A stretch of 64,000 nt of DNA from Caldilineales bacterium (GTDB taxonomy: Bacteria; Chloroflexota; Anaerolineae; J102): NCBI GenBank assembly GCA_019695115.1, contig JAIBAP010000011.1, forward strand, positions 44,517 to 108,516, read 5' to 3'. The first letter of the stretch is position 1. Each line of letters starts with the position of its first letter. Under the pieces are notes generated by a model. The model had not been told where the DNA came from. It saw only the letters and a list, made by a program, of their open reading frames with translations, and searched no databases. Below are positions 32,982 through 40,901 of the stretch, one piece after another. The translations under genes were made by a program, and so were the position numbers.

Positions 32982-35804
32982 TCAATAGGGAATGTCGGCG
33001 GCGATGCGTTGCGGCAAGATGGCGGCGGCCTGCGCTTCGTCCAGCACTTCGACCTGGCAAGCCCGTGCGGCCAGCCAGACGGCGTCGCTGTCGGCGTCAT
33101 TGCCGCCGATGATGGTGACATGTTCGGCCTGGACGGCCTCGTCGAGCGAGACGCCCACGGCCGGCTGGAAGCGGGCGGCGTAGCTGGCGACGGCGACCAA
33201 AGCGGCCAACTCGACCGAAAGTTGACGCAGTAAGAGGTAGTGGGCCATGGTCTTGGCTGCCGCCGGTTCTTCGGGGAGGGCGGCGGCGACGGTTGCACCG
33301 CGGCGAAACGTGATCCGGAGGACGCGCGTGCCGTCGATCGCCACCTCGGTCGGCGCCCCCAACCCTTCCGGCTCGACCGTGTAGCGGCCGCTGCCCAGGG
33401 GGGCGAATTCCAGGGCAAAGGGGCCGTATTCCGGCTTCTCGCCTGCCCGGCGCACCATGCCCTCCCAGCCGGTAGTCCAGATGCGCACCGGCAGGCCGGG
33501 CTGGCCCTCGACGCTGACCCGCACCACCCCGAAGCCAGGCCCGGGGCCGCCATCGCTGACATCGGCCTGCCATTCGTTGCTGGGCGGCGCCGGCAAAACC
33601 AGGGTCACGTCCGCGCCACTGCTGCCATCCAGTTGGATCGTTTCCGTTGCTTCGCCGCCCGGCCCGCTCACCGCCAGCCGATACTCGCCCGCGGGCAGGT
33701 TGCCGAACTCGAAACGCTCGTCCTCGCCCAACACCTGCGCCAGACTCAAGCCATCGGGGCCATCGAGACTCACCGTCAGCCCGGCCCCGCCGGGAACCTG
33801 GCCGCGAACGACGCTCTGGGCCAGAAGGGGCGCGGGCAGGGTGAAGTTGGCCGTGCGCTCGTTGCTGCCGTCCATCTCCAGCCCGGAACGGCGTTGGTCC
33901 GAACCGGGGATGGCGAGGGTGTAGACGCCTGCCGGCAAATCCCCGAAGCGGTAGCTCTCATCGGCGGCGATGGTCTGGCTCTGTTCGCCCTCTGGCCCGC
34001 GCAGGAGGATGGTGCGCCCGGCTCCGTTCGTCACCCGGCCGCTGATAGCGCTTTGGGCCGGGGGAGGCTCTGGCTCGGCCCGTCCGGGTGCAAAAGTGAC
34101 CGCGGTCACGCGGGCGGCGTCGAGCGTGACCTCGGCGCTGATCCCGATCTCGGCCGGCGTGATGGCATAGACGCCGGAGCCGAGCGGAGCGAATTCGAGG
34201 GCGAAGGGGCCGTATTCGGACTTGCTGCCCGTAAACTGCACATAGCCCGCCCATCCCGCGGTCGAGATCTGCACCGGCAGGCCGGGCTTGCCCTCCACGC
34301 TGGCGCGGATGACGCCGAAACCGGGCGAGGGGCCGCCATCGCCGATCACAGCCTGCCAACCGACCGGTGGAGGAGGGGGTGGCGGCGGTGGGGGCGGAGG
34401 AGGGGGTGGCGGCGGTGGGGGCGCTTCGCCGATATCCACCCGCAGTTGGCTGTAGCCATCCACACGCAGGTCGCCGCGCACAATGCCGGCGCCGGGCACC
34501 GCGAGGCGGTAGACGCCGGCCGGCAGGTTCTCGAAGCGATAGGCAGCCTGTTCGTCGGTCGTGGTCTCGGCGGCAAGGCCGGCTGCGCGCAGGATGACGC
34601 GCGTGGCTGGATAGCCGGTGATGACGCCGGCGATGACGCTGTGGCTGGCGGTTAGCGGTTCCGGCGTCTCGCCATCGTCCAGGGGGATGGGGCGAGTGGT
34701 CTTGGGCAGGGCGGCCAGGGCATCGACAGCCGGCAGATGGCCGTCAGGATGAATGGTCGAGTACCAGGCGTGGGCCTCCCAGCCGGTTCCCCGCAGGACG
34801 GCGTTGGCCATCAGCCAGAAGGCGGTGCAGAAGTAGTAGGGCGGGGCGGCCTGGAAGCGGTCGCTGGCGCCCATCATCACACGGGCGATGTCCACCACCT
34901 TTTGGGCGTGACTGCGGGGCGTGGTGGTGGGATAGCGCGGGTCGTCGTCCTCGCCGACGATGGGGCCGTTTTCGGTCGAGAGCATGGGCAGGTGACGGCC
35001 CAGGTAGTGCTGGCAGAGGTCGGCGAAACGCTGGTAGGCGCGAAAACAGGAGGGGTCGTCGTGGATGGTGTGGCCGGGGTTGGCGCCGCCGCGCCGCTGC
35101 TGGTTGACGAAGTCGCGACCCCGCGGCCCCCACCGCCGCCCCGACCAGCTATCCATGCCCTGGCTGTCGTACTCGGCCTGGCTCAGTTCGTCGCCCCGCT
35201 GGTTGATGCCGTCCGTCGGATAGTCGAGCGGGTGGTTGATGTCGTAGTTGTGGATGGCCAGCCACACGGGGCCATCCAGCAGGCTGCGGCCGCCGTGCTC
35301 GATGATCTTCCCCAGCAGATCCCAACGGTTGCCGATGGCCGTGGCCGGGACGGCCGGGTAGCCGCCAGCGGCCAGGATCGTCTCCATGTCGCGGATGGCG
35401 GCGCGGGCGACATGGTCGACGGCGTCGGGCGGGAGCTGGCCGCCTTCCCACTCGGACGCCACATCCGGCTCGTTGTTGAATTCGAAATAGCGCACGCCCA
35501 CGGCCACGTACTGCTTCATCTGCTCGATCTCGCGCGGGCCGAGTGTGGCCCGACTGAGGTCGGTCGAGTTGGGCCGGGCGCGATACAGCCGCACCACCGG
35601 CATGATCCCGGCCGCCAGCAAGATGCTGGCGAACTCCAGGCCGCCATCGTGGAGGAATTTGACCCACTTGACGCCCATCCGCTGCAAAGCCGGCAGCCAG
35701 GTGGCCCGTAGTTCCGCCGCGCCGGCGGCGGCGGGGTTGCCGCTGCTCCAATGCACGCCGATGCCGTTGTCGTCAGGGGGGCGGGGGTAATCTCGTAGGC
35801 GCAT
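32982..35804 (-). CDS. Glycosidase-like multidomain protein with duplicated modules and a polyproline hinge
   Basis: The 940-aa protein opens with a TIM-barrel-like domain (residues about 1-370). YFEFNNEPD resembles the acid/base motif of clan A glycosidases, and MLSTENGPI could supply the nucleophile Glu. Two copies of a module of about 90 aa (GDGGPSPGFGVIRASVEGKP and SDGGPGPGFGVVRVSVEGQP) and three carboxypeptidase-regulatory-like modules (FENLPAGVYRLAVPG, FGDLPAGVYTLAIPG, FGNLPAGEYRLAVSG) follow a run of about 21 prolines. The C-terminal 90 aa are a separate helical domain. No signal peptide is visible, which is odd for such a layout. Substrate and location are unknown. The NAD kinase ATG follows directly. 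Confidence 0.65.
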   Translation of the reverse strand: MRLRDYPRPPDDNGIGVHWSSGNPAAAGAAELRATWLPALQRMGVKWVKFLHDGGLEFASILLAAGIMPVVRLYRARPNSTDLSRATLGPREIEQMKQYVAVGVRYFEFNNEPDVASEWEGGQLPPDAVDHVARAAIRDMETILAAGGYPAVPATAIGNRWDLLGKIIEHGGRSLLDGPVWLAIHNYDINHPLDYPTDGINQRGDELSQAEYDSQGMDSWSGRRWGPRGRDFVNQQRRGGANPGHTIHDDPSCFRAYQRFADLCQHYLGRHLPMLSTENGPIVGEDDDPRYPTTTPRSHAQKVVDIARVMMGASDRFQAAPPYYFCTAFWLMANAVLRGTGWEAHAWYSTIHPDGHLPAVDALAALPKTTRPIPLDDGETPEPLTASHSVIAGVITGYPATRVILRAAGLAAETTTDEQAAYRFENLPAGVYRLAVPGAGIVRGDLRVDGYSQLRVDIGEAPPPPPPPPPPPPPPPPPPPVGWQAVIGDGGPSPGFGVIRASVEGKPGLPVQISTAGWAGYVQFTGSKSEYGPFALEFAPLGSGVYAITPAEIGISAEVTLDAARVTAVTFAPGRAEPEPPPAQSAISGRVTNGAGRTILLRGPEGEQSQTIAADESYRFGDLPAGVYTLAIPGSDQRRSGLEMDGSNERTANFTLPAPLLAQSVVRGQVPGGAGLTVSLDGPDGLSLAQVLGEDERFEFGNLPAGEYRLAVSGPGGEATETIQLDGSSGADVTLVLPAPPSNEWQADVSDGGPGPGFGVVRVSVEGQPGLPVRIWTTGWEGMVRRAGEKPEYGPFALEFAPLGSGRYTVEPEGLGAPTEVAIDGTRVLRITFRRGATVAAALPEEPAAAKTMAHYLLLRQLSVELAALVAVASYAARFQPAVGVSLDEAVQAEHVTIIGGNDADSDAVWLAARACQVEVLDEAQAAAILPQRIAADIPY
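34362..34424. repeat. Tandem G-rich repeat encoding the polyproline hinge
   Basis: A 27-base unit beginning GGAGGAGGGGGTGGC occurs twice in tandem and is read on the minus strand as proline codons. It separates the TIM-barrel part and first module from the later modules of the encoded protein. Confidence 0.75.
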
Positions 35805-35837
35805 GGGGAATTGCGAATTGCGGATGGTGGATTGGGA

Positions 35838-35880
35838 AATGGGGTGGTTATTGGTAATTGGTTATTGGTAATTGGTGATT
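35838..35880. repeat. Heptanucleotide array TTGGTTA/TTGGTAA
   Basis: TTGGTTA and TTGGTAA alternate with a seven-base period (GGTTA, TTGGTAA, TTGGTTA, TTGGTAA, TTGGTGA). The array fills the gap between hisS and the glycosidase-like gene. Confidence 0.85.
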
Positions 35881-35931
35881 GCGTTCAATTCCGCCAGATC
35901 TACGCAACACGCAACACGGAACACATCCCCC

Positions 35932-37194
35932 CTATCCCTGCTTCTTCAGCCAGGCGACGATCTCGCCCCGACCGAGCTGGGTCTGTGTCCCGGTTGCCAG
36001 GTCGCGGACGGCGACAGTCTGATTCGCCAGTTCGTCCTCACCGATCAACAGGGCGAAGCGGACGCCGGCGCGGTCGGCGGTCTTGAGCTGGGCCTTGAGG
36101 CTGCGGTCGCCAAAGGCCAGCAGGGCGGGCAGGGCGGCGTGGCGCAGTTCGCTGACCAGGAGGACGGCGGCGGCTTTGGCGGCGGGGCCGTGGTGGAGGA
36201 CGATGACTTCGGGCTGGTCGAGGGCCGGGGCCTCGATGCCCTGCCCGCGCAAGCTGAGCATGATGCGCTCGATGCCGATGCCGACGCCGACGCCGGGCGT
36301 GGGCGGCCCACCGACCGATTCGACCAGGCCATCGTAGCGACCGCCGCCGCAGAGGGCGTTCTGCGCCCCCAGTTCCTGGCCCCAGACCTCGAACACGGTG
36401 CGGACATAGTAATCGAAGCCGCGCACCAGGCGGGGGTTGATGACATAGGGCAGGCCGAGCGCATCCAAAAAGCCAGTGAGGGCCTGGAAATGGGCGGCGC
36501 ATTCGGTGCAGAGGTGGTCGATGCTACGCGGGGCAGCGGGGAGCAGGGCCAGGGTGGCCGGCTCTTTGGTGTCGAGGACGCGCAAGGGGTTGACGTGCAG
36601 ACGGCGTTGATCGACGGCTGGAAGCTGGTCGAAGTGCTGCTGGAAGTATCCCACCAGAGTTTGGATGTAGGCCGGGCGGCAGACCGGGCAGCCGATGGAG
36701 TTGAGTTGGAAGGTCAGGCCCTGGAAGCCAAGCTCGTGATAGAGGCTGTAGGCCAATTGCATGATCTCCAGGTCGGCGGCGGCGTCTTCCTCGCCCAGCA
36801 GTTCGGCGTTGAACTGGACATGCTGGCGAAAGCGCCCGGCCTGGGGTTTCTCGTGGCGGAAGAGCGGCCCCAGGGCGAAGATCTTGACCGGTTTGGGCCA
36901 GGAGGCCATGCCGTGCTCGACATAGGCCCGCATGATGCTGGCGGTGAATTCGGGCCGCATGCTGACGCTGGCGCCGTCTTTGTCCTCGAAGGTGTACAGT
37001 TCCTTGTCGAGGACGACGGCCGAGCCTTCTTGCAGCCCGCGCAGGAACAGCCGGGTTTCTTCCAGAATGGGGGGATCGATCTGCTGGTAGCCGAAGCGGT
37101 CGGCCAGTTCCAGGGCCTTGCCGGTGATGTGCCGCCAGTAGCTGAAGTCGGCGGGCAGGAGGTCGTTGAAGCCGCGGAGGGTTTGGAAGCGCAT
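35932..37194 (-). CDS. hisS: Histidyl-tRNA synthetase
   Basis: The 420-aa class II synthetase starts MRFQTLRGFNDLLPADFSYW at ATG 37194. It has motif 2 FRHEKPQAGRFRQHVQFNAELLG, the histidine-specific LVRGFDYYVRTVFEVW and AQNALCGGGRYDGLVESVGG, motif 3 GVGVGIGIERI, and a C-terminal anticodon-binding domain. It charges tRNA-His in the cytoplasm. A seven-base repeat array with inverted halves lies directly upstream. Confidence 0.96.
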   Translation of the reverse strand: MRFQTLRGFNDLLPADFSYWRHITGKALELADRFGYQQIDPPILEETRLFLRGLQEGSAVVLDKELYTFEDKDGASVSMRPEFTASIMRAYVEHGMASWPKPVKIFALGPLFRHEKPQAGRFRQHVQFNAELLGEEDAAADLEIMQLAYSLYHELGFQGLTFQLNSIGCPVCRPAYIQTLVGYFQQHFDQLPAVDQRRLHVNPLRVLDTKEPATLALLPAAPRSIDHLCTECAAHFQALTGFLDALGLPYVINPRLVRGFDYYVRTVFEVWGQELGAQNALCGGGRYDGLVESVGGPPTPGVGVGIGIERIMLSLRGQGIEAPALDQPEVIVLHHGPAAKAAAVLLVSELRHAALPALLAFGDRSLKAQLKTADRAGVRFALLIGEDELANQTVAVRDLATGTQTQLGRGEIVAWLKKQG

Positions 37195-37208
37195 GGTGGG
37201 GGGATAGG

Positions 37209-37275
37209 GATTGGAGATTGGAGATTGGTTATTGGATCGAGTCAATCTCTAATCTCCAATCTCCAATCTCTAATT
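37209..37275. repeat. Inverted heptanucleotide array TTGGAGA / TCTCCAA
   Basis: TTGGAGA, TTGGAGA, TTGGTTA and TTGGATC are followed by GAGTCAA, TCTCTAA, TCTCCAA, TCTCCAA and TCTCTAA. The second half is the complement of the first, so the transcript can fold into a hairpin upstream of hisS. Confidence 0.88.
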
Positions 37276-37283
37276 ACGATTTA

Positions 37284-37814
37284 CTAACCAAGGGCCTGCG
37301 CGCCGCAGGCCTGGCGATAGCCGCAGTGGGTGCAGCGGAGGGGGTCGTCGTGGCTACGGAGGAGTTCGCCGCCTGCCTGCGCCCGGCGCATCTGCTCGAG
37401 GAGGTCGAGGAGGTGGTCGCGCAGGGCGTCGTCGAAGGGGATGCGGACGGTGGCGTTGGCGTAGTGGAGGATGCCGTAGGGTGGCCGCTGGTTTTCTGTG
37501 TCCTCGACCAGCAGGCAATAGGCGGCCAGTTGCAGTTTGTGCGAGTCGTAGGGGTCATTCCCGCGCAGCCGGGTGGACTTGACCTCGACCGGGATCAGGC
37601 CGTCATCGGCATCGACCAGGTAATCAGGCCGGCCGACGAGTTGATAGCGGTGGGAGAGCAGGGGCTGCTCGGCCCGCCGCCAGCCGCCGGTGTCGGCGGA
37701 GATGATCTGGCCGGATGGCAGCCCGGCGGCTCGCTGTTTCCGCCCGGCCTGCCAGTACAGCCAGCCGCCAGCGGCGAAGAGAATGAGGGCTAAGACGAAA
37801 AAGACAAGGTTCAC
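37284..37814 (-). CDS. C-terminal half of a split Cas4/RecB-like nuclease, membrane anchored
   Basis: The 176-aa protein has one N-terminal membrane helix (residues about 2-22). A PD-(D/E)XK core follows: GRPDYL with Asp64, PVEVKS with Glu77 and Lys79, and the QxxxY helix QLAAYCLL (Gln95, Tyr99). The C-terminus has CTHCGYRQAC (Cys161, Cys164, Cys170), three of the four iron-sulfur cysteines of Cas4. The fourth Cys and the GxxxH motif I are missing here but are present in the small protein at 39217-39462. No CRISPR array or other cas gene is in the window, so a CRISPR role is not supported. The MazF toxin gene is 9 bases upstream. Confidence 0.75.
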   Translation of the reverse strand: MNLVFFVLALILFAAGGWLYWQAGRKQRAAGLPSGQIISADTGGWRRAEQPLLSHRYQLVGRPDYLVDADDGLIPVEVKSTRLRGNDPYDSHKLQLAAYCLLVEDTENQRPPYGILHYANATVRIPFDDALRDHLLDLLEQMRRAQAGGELLRSHDDPLRCTHCGYRQACGAQALG

Positions 37815-37823
37815 ACGTTGAAC

Positions 37824-38174
37824 CTACAAACCAAGACAATAGCGTACGGTGCGCTCCACTTTGTCAAGTGCTCGCGTTGACAGATAGCCAGCTGGTTGAT
37901 CAGGAAAGCGATTTGCGTCAAGAGACCGTACTTGAAAGCATAGAAAAACCGTTTCGATAGGCAGACCGCTCTCCTCAGGGCTAATGCGCACATTCGTACG
38001 ATAATCGCGTGGCACATTCTGTCCATTCGTTCCGACGACTACGGTGACTACCAGAGGTAATCTATTGATCTCGTCTATCGAGAGTACAAGGACAGGTCTG
38101 TAACCGGCTTGCTCGCGACCTTCCACTGGGTTCAGATCGACAAAGTAGATTTCGCCGCGGCGGATTTGAATCAT
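37824..38174 (-). CDS. mazF: PemK/MazF-type endoribonuclease toxin
   Basis: The 116-aa protein starts MIQIRRGEIYFVDLNPVEGREQAGYRPVLVLS, the hallmark of the MazF/PemK family (R-G-E-I...D-L-P-x-G-E-x...R-P-V-L-V). It ends with RALDKVERTVRYCLGL. Such toxins cut mRNA at short sequences. The ATG overlaps the antitoxin stop by four bases, so translation is coupled. Confidence 0.93.
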   Translation of the reverse strand: MIQIRRGEIYFVDLNPVEGREQAGYRPVLVLSIDEINRLPLVVTVVVGTNGQNVPRDYRTNVRISPEESGLPIETVFLCFQVRSLDANRFPDQPAGYLSTRALDKVERTVRYCLGL

Positions 38175-38404
38175 AGGTCTGCAAGACCATCCATCTCGGT
38201 AACCGCGAATTCCTCTTGAACAAGCCGCATTTCCTTCTGGATAGCCTCATCTCTGGACATAGCGACAAGATCATCCTCCCAAGATCCCATGCTCAATGCC
38301 TGTTCGCGGAGTCGATGAGCGAGTCTCTCGATCAGCAGTAGTTGTTCGGTGAGATCAAGTTGGTTGATACTATGTTCGATGTCGAGTACAGCAAGTGTAT
38401 TCAT
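38171..38404 (-). CDS. Antitoxin partner of the MazF-type toxin
   Basis: The ATG at 38404 follows GGAG with an 8-base gap and gives 77 aa; a GTG at 38413 would add three residues. The protein (TLAVLDIEHSINQLDLTEQLLLIERLAHRLRE...) is helical and acidic toward the end. It is a typical small antitoxin but lacks a clear AbrB or ribbon-helix-helix motif. Its position directly before a MazF gene, with a 4-base overlap, is the main evidence. Confidence 0.8.
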   Translation of the reverse strand: MNTLAVLDIEHSINQLDLTEQLLLIERLAHRLREQALSMGSWEDDLVAMSRDEAIQKEMRLVQEEFAVTEMDGLADL

Positions 38405-38425
38405 ATAGCTCACTCCAGTATGATC

Positions 38426-39220
38426 TCAGCCCTGTGCGCCGTGAAGACCGGTGTAGGGGAGGATGATGATGGGGAGGCCCTGCGGGTCGCGGCTGCTGAA
38501 CCAGGCGGCGTCGGCGGGCGCAAGGCGGATGCAGCCATTCGAGGCGGGCAGGGCGCCCAGCTCGCCAGCGCCTTTGTAGACCTTTTCGCCGGTGGAAGTC
38601 TGTGTGTAGGGCAGGCTGTGGATGAGAAAACTGCCGCCGGGCCGGTCGAACAGGAACCAGCCTTCGTCGGCCCACACGCCGCCGCGCCCCTGGAACGTGC
38701 CCCAGTAATCGCCGATGACGCCAACCCAGGCCGGCGTCGTCCAGCCGTAGCGCGGGTCGCCGGTGGTGATGGGCAGGATGCGGGCCAGCCGGCCGCTTTC
38801 GACCACGTGCATCTGCTGGTTGTTCTGGTCGACGACGACGTAATTGCCGGTTGTGTCCAGCCCGTGCGCCCTGGCGACGGCCGCCACCCAGTCCGCCGGC
38901 GGCTCTTGAGTCGGCGCGGGCGAGGCAGCCGGGGCGGGAGTGGGCGGAGGAACGGGGGTGGGAAGGGGGGTGAGGGTGGGGAGTGGGGCCTGGGCGAGCT
39001 TGCTGGCCGCTGTTTCGGCGCTCTGCCGGGCCGCGAGGGGCGTCTTGGTGGGTGTGGGCGTGCCGATGGCGCCGATGGCCCCGCCCGCGCCCACCACCAG
39101 GCTGCCCAGCCAGACTGCCAGGGCCAGGCCGAGCACGGCCGTCGCCAGCCACAGAATCCGGTGGGAGTGGGCTTGCGGCCGGTCAGGGGCAGGAGAGGAA
39201 GGGGGAGGCGCTTCGGTCAT
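38426..39220 (-). CDS. L,D-transpeptidase (YkuD family), membrane anchored
   Basis: The ATG at 39220 gives a 264-aa protein with a membrane helix at about residues 22-42, then a Thr/Pro-rich linker (PTLTPLPTPVPPPTPAP). A YkuD domain follows: YVVVDQNNQQMHVVESG, IHSLPY and ASNGCIRL, whose catalytic Cys is residue 230 (SNGC in place of the more common SHGC). The enzyme would crosslink peptidoglycan or attach proteins to it outside the membrane. The start overlaps the stop of the small Cas4-N gene by four bases. The usual peptidoglycan-binding domain is absent. Confidence 0.88.
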   Translation of the reverse strand: MTEAPPPSSPAPDRPQAHSHRILWLATAVLGLALAVWLGSLVVGAGGAIGAIGTPTPTKTPLAARQSAETAASKLAQAPLPTLTPLPTPVPPPTPAPAASPAPTQEPPADWVAAVARAHGLDTTGNYVVVDQNNQQMHVVESGRLARILPITTGDPRYGWTTPAWVGVIGDYWGTFQGRGGVWADEGWFLFDRPGGSFLIHSLPYTQTSTGEKVYKGAGELGALPASNGCIRLAPADAAWFSSRDPQGLPIIILPYTGLHGAQG

Positions 39221-39462
39221 GACAGCAGAGAAGCAAACGCGGCCAGGAGCAGGACGGCTCCGAGCGCCAACAAAGCCAGGGCCAGGATGCGGCTGCGGTG
39301 CGAAGCAGCCACCCTGCGCCCGTGTGCGGCATGGGCGATGGCCCCGGCTTCGAGATAGGCCGTGTTGCGGTTGGGATGGCCCTGCCGCGCCAGCCACCAG
39401 GCGCGCTGGCAATAGGCCCATTGGCCGATTTCGCTGGCGCGGATGAGACGGGAGGAGGACAT
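39217..39462 (-). CDS. N-terminal half of a split Cas4/RecB-like nuclease, membrane anchored
   Basis: The 81-aa protein reads IRASEIGQWAYCQRAWWL near its start, which matches the N-terminal motif of Cas4 with its single iron-sulfur Cys (Cys18). It then has LEAGAIAHAAHG, the GxxxH motif I of RecB-type nucleases (Gly40, His44). A membrane helix fills residues about 57-79 and the protein ends there. The remaining nuclease motifs are in the separate gene at 37284-37814. The stop overlaps the L,D-transpeptidase start (ATGA). Together the two products would make one complete nuclease active site on the cytoplasmic face of the membrane. Confidence 0.7.
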   Translation of the reverse strand: MSSSRLIRASEIGQWAYCQRAWWLARQGHPNRNTAYLEAGAIAHAAHGRRVAASHRSRILALALLALGAVLLLAAFASLLS

Positions 39463-39463
39463 G

Positions 39464-39575
39464 AGGAGATTGGTTATTGGTTATTGGAGATTGGTTATTG
39501 GAGATTGGTTAGGGCGTGGTGCGTGGTGCGCAGAAATTACGCCGGTACATACGCAACACGGAACACGGAACACGC
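39464..39575. repeat. Heptanucleotide arrays TTGGTTA/TTGGAGA and CACGGAA
   Basis: GATTGGTTATTGG-type units run through about 39466-39510 with a seven-base period. CACGGAA/CACGCAA units lie at about 39548-39575. They fill the gap between the translin-like gene and the small Cas4-N gene. Confidence 0.85.
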
Positions 39576-39583
39576 AACAACCT

Positions 39584-40216
39584 CTATTTCACGACGTTTT
39601 GCTCGAAGTCGCGCAGGGCTTGTTCGAGTTTGCGCTGGCGGCGGGCCACGGTCAGGTCGCCGCGAGTGCGCTCGACCACCCCGCGCACCATGTCGGTCTG
39701 GCGGCGCAGGCCGTTGGTGATGGCGTCGGGAAAGTCCATCGTCACCAGCACGGTGTAGATGTCGTCCATGACCGTGAATAGCGTCTCGGCTTCGTCCAGC
39801 CGTTCCTGGCGATCGAGATCGAGGATGAAGCGGCGCAACTCGCCGGCGGCTTCGGCCAGGCCGTTGAGATAGGCCGCCGCCGGGATGTCCAGGCTGGCCG
39901 GTTCGGGGGGCGGGTCATGGTGGACGAGGGCATAGACGATGTGCGCCTCGGCCACTTCTTTCAGGGCGTCCTCGGTGTAGCCGGCGTGCAGCAGGTCGGG
40001 ATAGGGGCGCAGGTCGGCGGTCATGGCCCCGGCCAGGGCGCGGGCCTGGGCCAGCAGGTCGCTGGCCTCGCCGAATTCGTGGCGATGGGTGGCGCGGATG
40101 CTGAGCGAGCAGAAACGGATCAACTCGCGCGAGCGGTTGAGCGCCTGGTCGCGGGCGGCGTTCTTGGCCTCGAACTCGCGGCGGATGCGGTCGGTGATGA
40201 GCTGGAGATCGTTCAA
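39584..40216 (-). CDS. Translin-family protein
   Basis: Taking the TTG at 40216 as start, the protein is 210 aa (LNDLQLITDRIRREFEAKNAARDQALNRSRELIRFCSLSIRATHRHEF...). This is the helical pattern of translin, in which R..fe.k...re..l..sr..ir....irav.r..f is conserved, and the HAGYTEDALKEVAEA...Y helix follows. Archaeal and bacterial translins bind nucleic acid; their role in bacteria is not settled. A longer frame to 40285 would add a repeat-derived CHLPPAT sequence and is less likely. No Shine-Dalgarno is seen. Confidence 0.75.
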   Translation of the reverse strand: MNDLQLITDRIRREFEAKNAARDQALNRSRELIRFCSLSIRATHRHEFGEASDLLAQARALAGAMTADLRPYPDLLHAGYTEDALKEVAEAHIVYALVHHDPPPEPASLDIPAAAYLNGLAEAAGELRRFILDLDRQERLDEAETLFTVMDDIYTVLVTMDFPDAITNGLRRQTDMVRGVVERTRGDLTVARRQRKLEQALRDFEQNVVK

Positions 40217-40218
40217 AG

Positions 40219-40326
40219 TGGCAGGGGGCAGGTGGCAAGTCGCAGGTGGCAGGTGGCAGGTGGCAGGTGGCGGGTGACAGGTCACGCCTCACGCTTCACG
40301 GAACACGGAACACGGAACACGGAACA
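40219..40326. repeat. Heptanucleotide arrays GGTGGCA, CACGCCT and CACGGAA
   Basis: GGTGGCA-type units (about 40225-40272) pass into TCACGCC/TCACGCT units and then CACGGAA units (to about 40326). All three have a period of seven bases. The array touches the start of the translin-like gene. Confidence 0.88.
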
Positions 40327-40368
40327 TCCAACACGCCGAACCGAAAAGCGAAACCCAATTATACCATC

Positions 40369-40845
40369 TCACGCCCGCGACGGCCGTTTCAGGGCGTCGA
40401 GAAAAGCCTGGATGTCGAGATGGATCGTCGTTTCGGGCGGGGTGTAGGGGCGCAGCGGCGTCGTGCGGGCCTGGGCGATGGCCGCCGGCAGGTCGTTGAG
40501 GTCGAAGCAGGCGATCAGGTGGCCGTCGGCGGCAAAGCGGCGCAGGATCTGTTCCTGGTGGCGGTCGTAGCGGTCGGGGTTGGGCACACCGACGAAGGGC
40601 TTGCCCAGGCTGATCACCTCGATCACGGTGCCAAAGCCGCCGTGGCCGATGACCAGCGAGGCCTCGGCCAGCAGATCGTCGATGCTGGGCCGCAGCCGGA
40701 ACCAGGGGCCATGCTGCGGTTCGTACACGCCCTGCCCGATCTGGAAGACCACCTCCTCGCCTAGCTCTGGCGCCAGCGCATCCACAGCCTTCACCAAGGG
40801 GTCGAAGTCAGTCGTGCCGACAGTGCAGAAAATCATAGCCGACAT
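40369..40845 (-). CDS. Alg13/GT28 C-terminal-domain-like glycosyltransferase
   Basis: The 158-aa protein is only the UDP-sugar-binding half of a GT28-type enzyme: MIFCTVGTTDFDPLVKAVDAL at the start, then ASLVIGHGGFGTVIEVISLGKPFVGVPNPDRYDRHQ, the donor-binding motif. Such single-domain proteins (Alg13, PssE/EpsE) work with a membrane partner (Alg14, PssD). No partner is visible here. The gene is divergent from a GT4 glycosyltransferase gene 56 bases away. The start may also be ATG 40836. Confidence 0.85.
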   Translation of the reverse strand: MSAMIFCTVGTTDFDPLVKAVDALAPELGEEVVFQIGQGVYEPQHGPWFRLRPSIDDLLAEASLVIGHGGFGTVIEVISLGKPFVGVPNPDRYDRHQEQILRRFAADGHLIACFDLNDLPAAIAQARTTPLRPYTPPETTIHLDIQAFLDALKRPSRA

Positions 40846-40866
40846 CTTAGCCCATGCCCGCCCAAG

Positions 40867-40895
40867 TTCGCAACCACTCAGCCTTTTGTTACACT
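40867..40895 (+). promoter_or_regulatory. Promoter candidate for the GT4 gene
   Basis: TTCGCA at 40867-40872 and TACACT at 40890-40895 are 17 bases apart. Transcription would begin close to the ATG at 40902, so the mRNA could be leaderless. Confidence 0.5.
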
Positions 40896-40901
40896 TGCCC
40901 C

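Noticed and set aside
37284..37814. Cas4-like gene as evidence for a CRISPR system
   Set aside because: No repeats with spacers and no cas1 or cas2 in the window; the protein is membrane-anchored and split.
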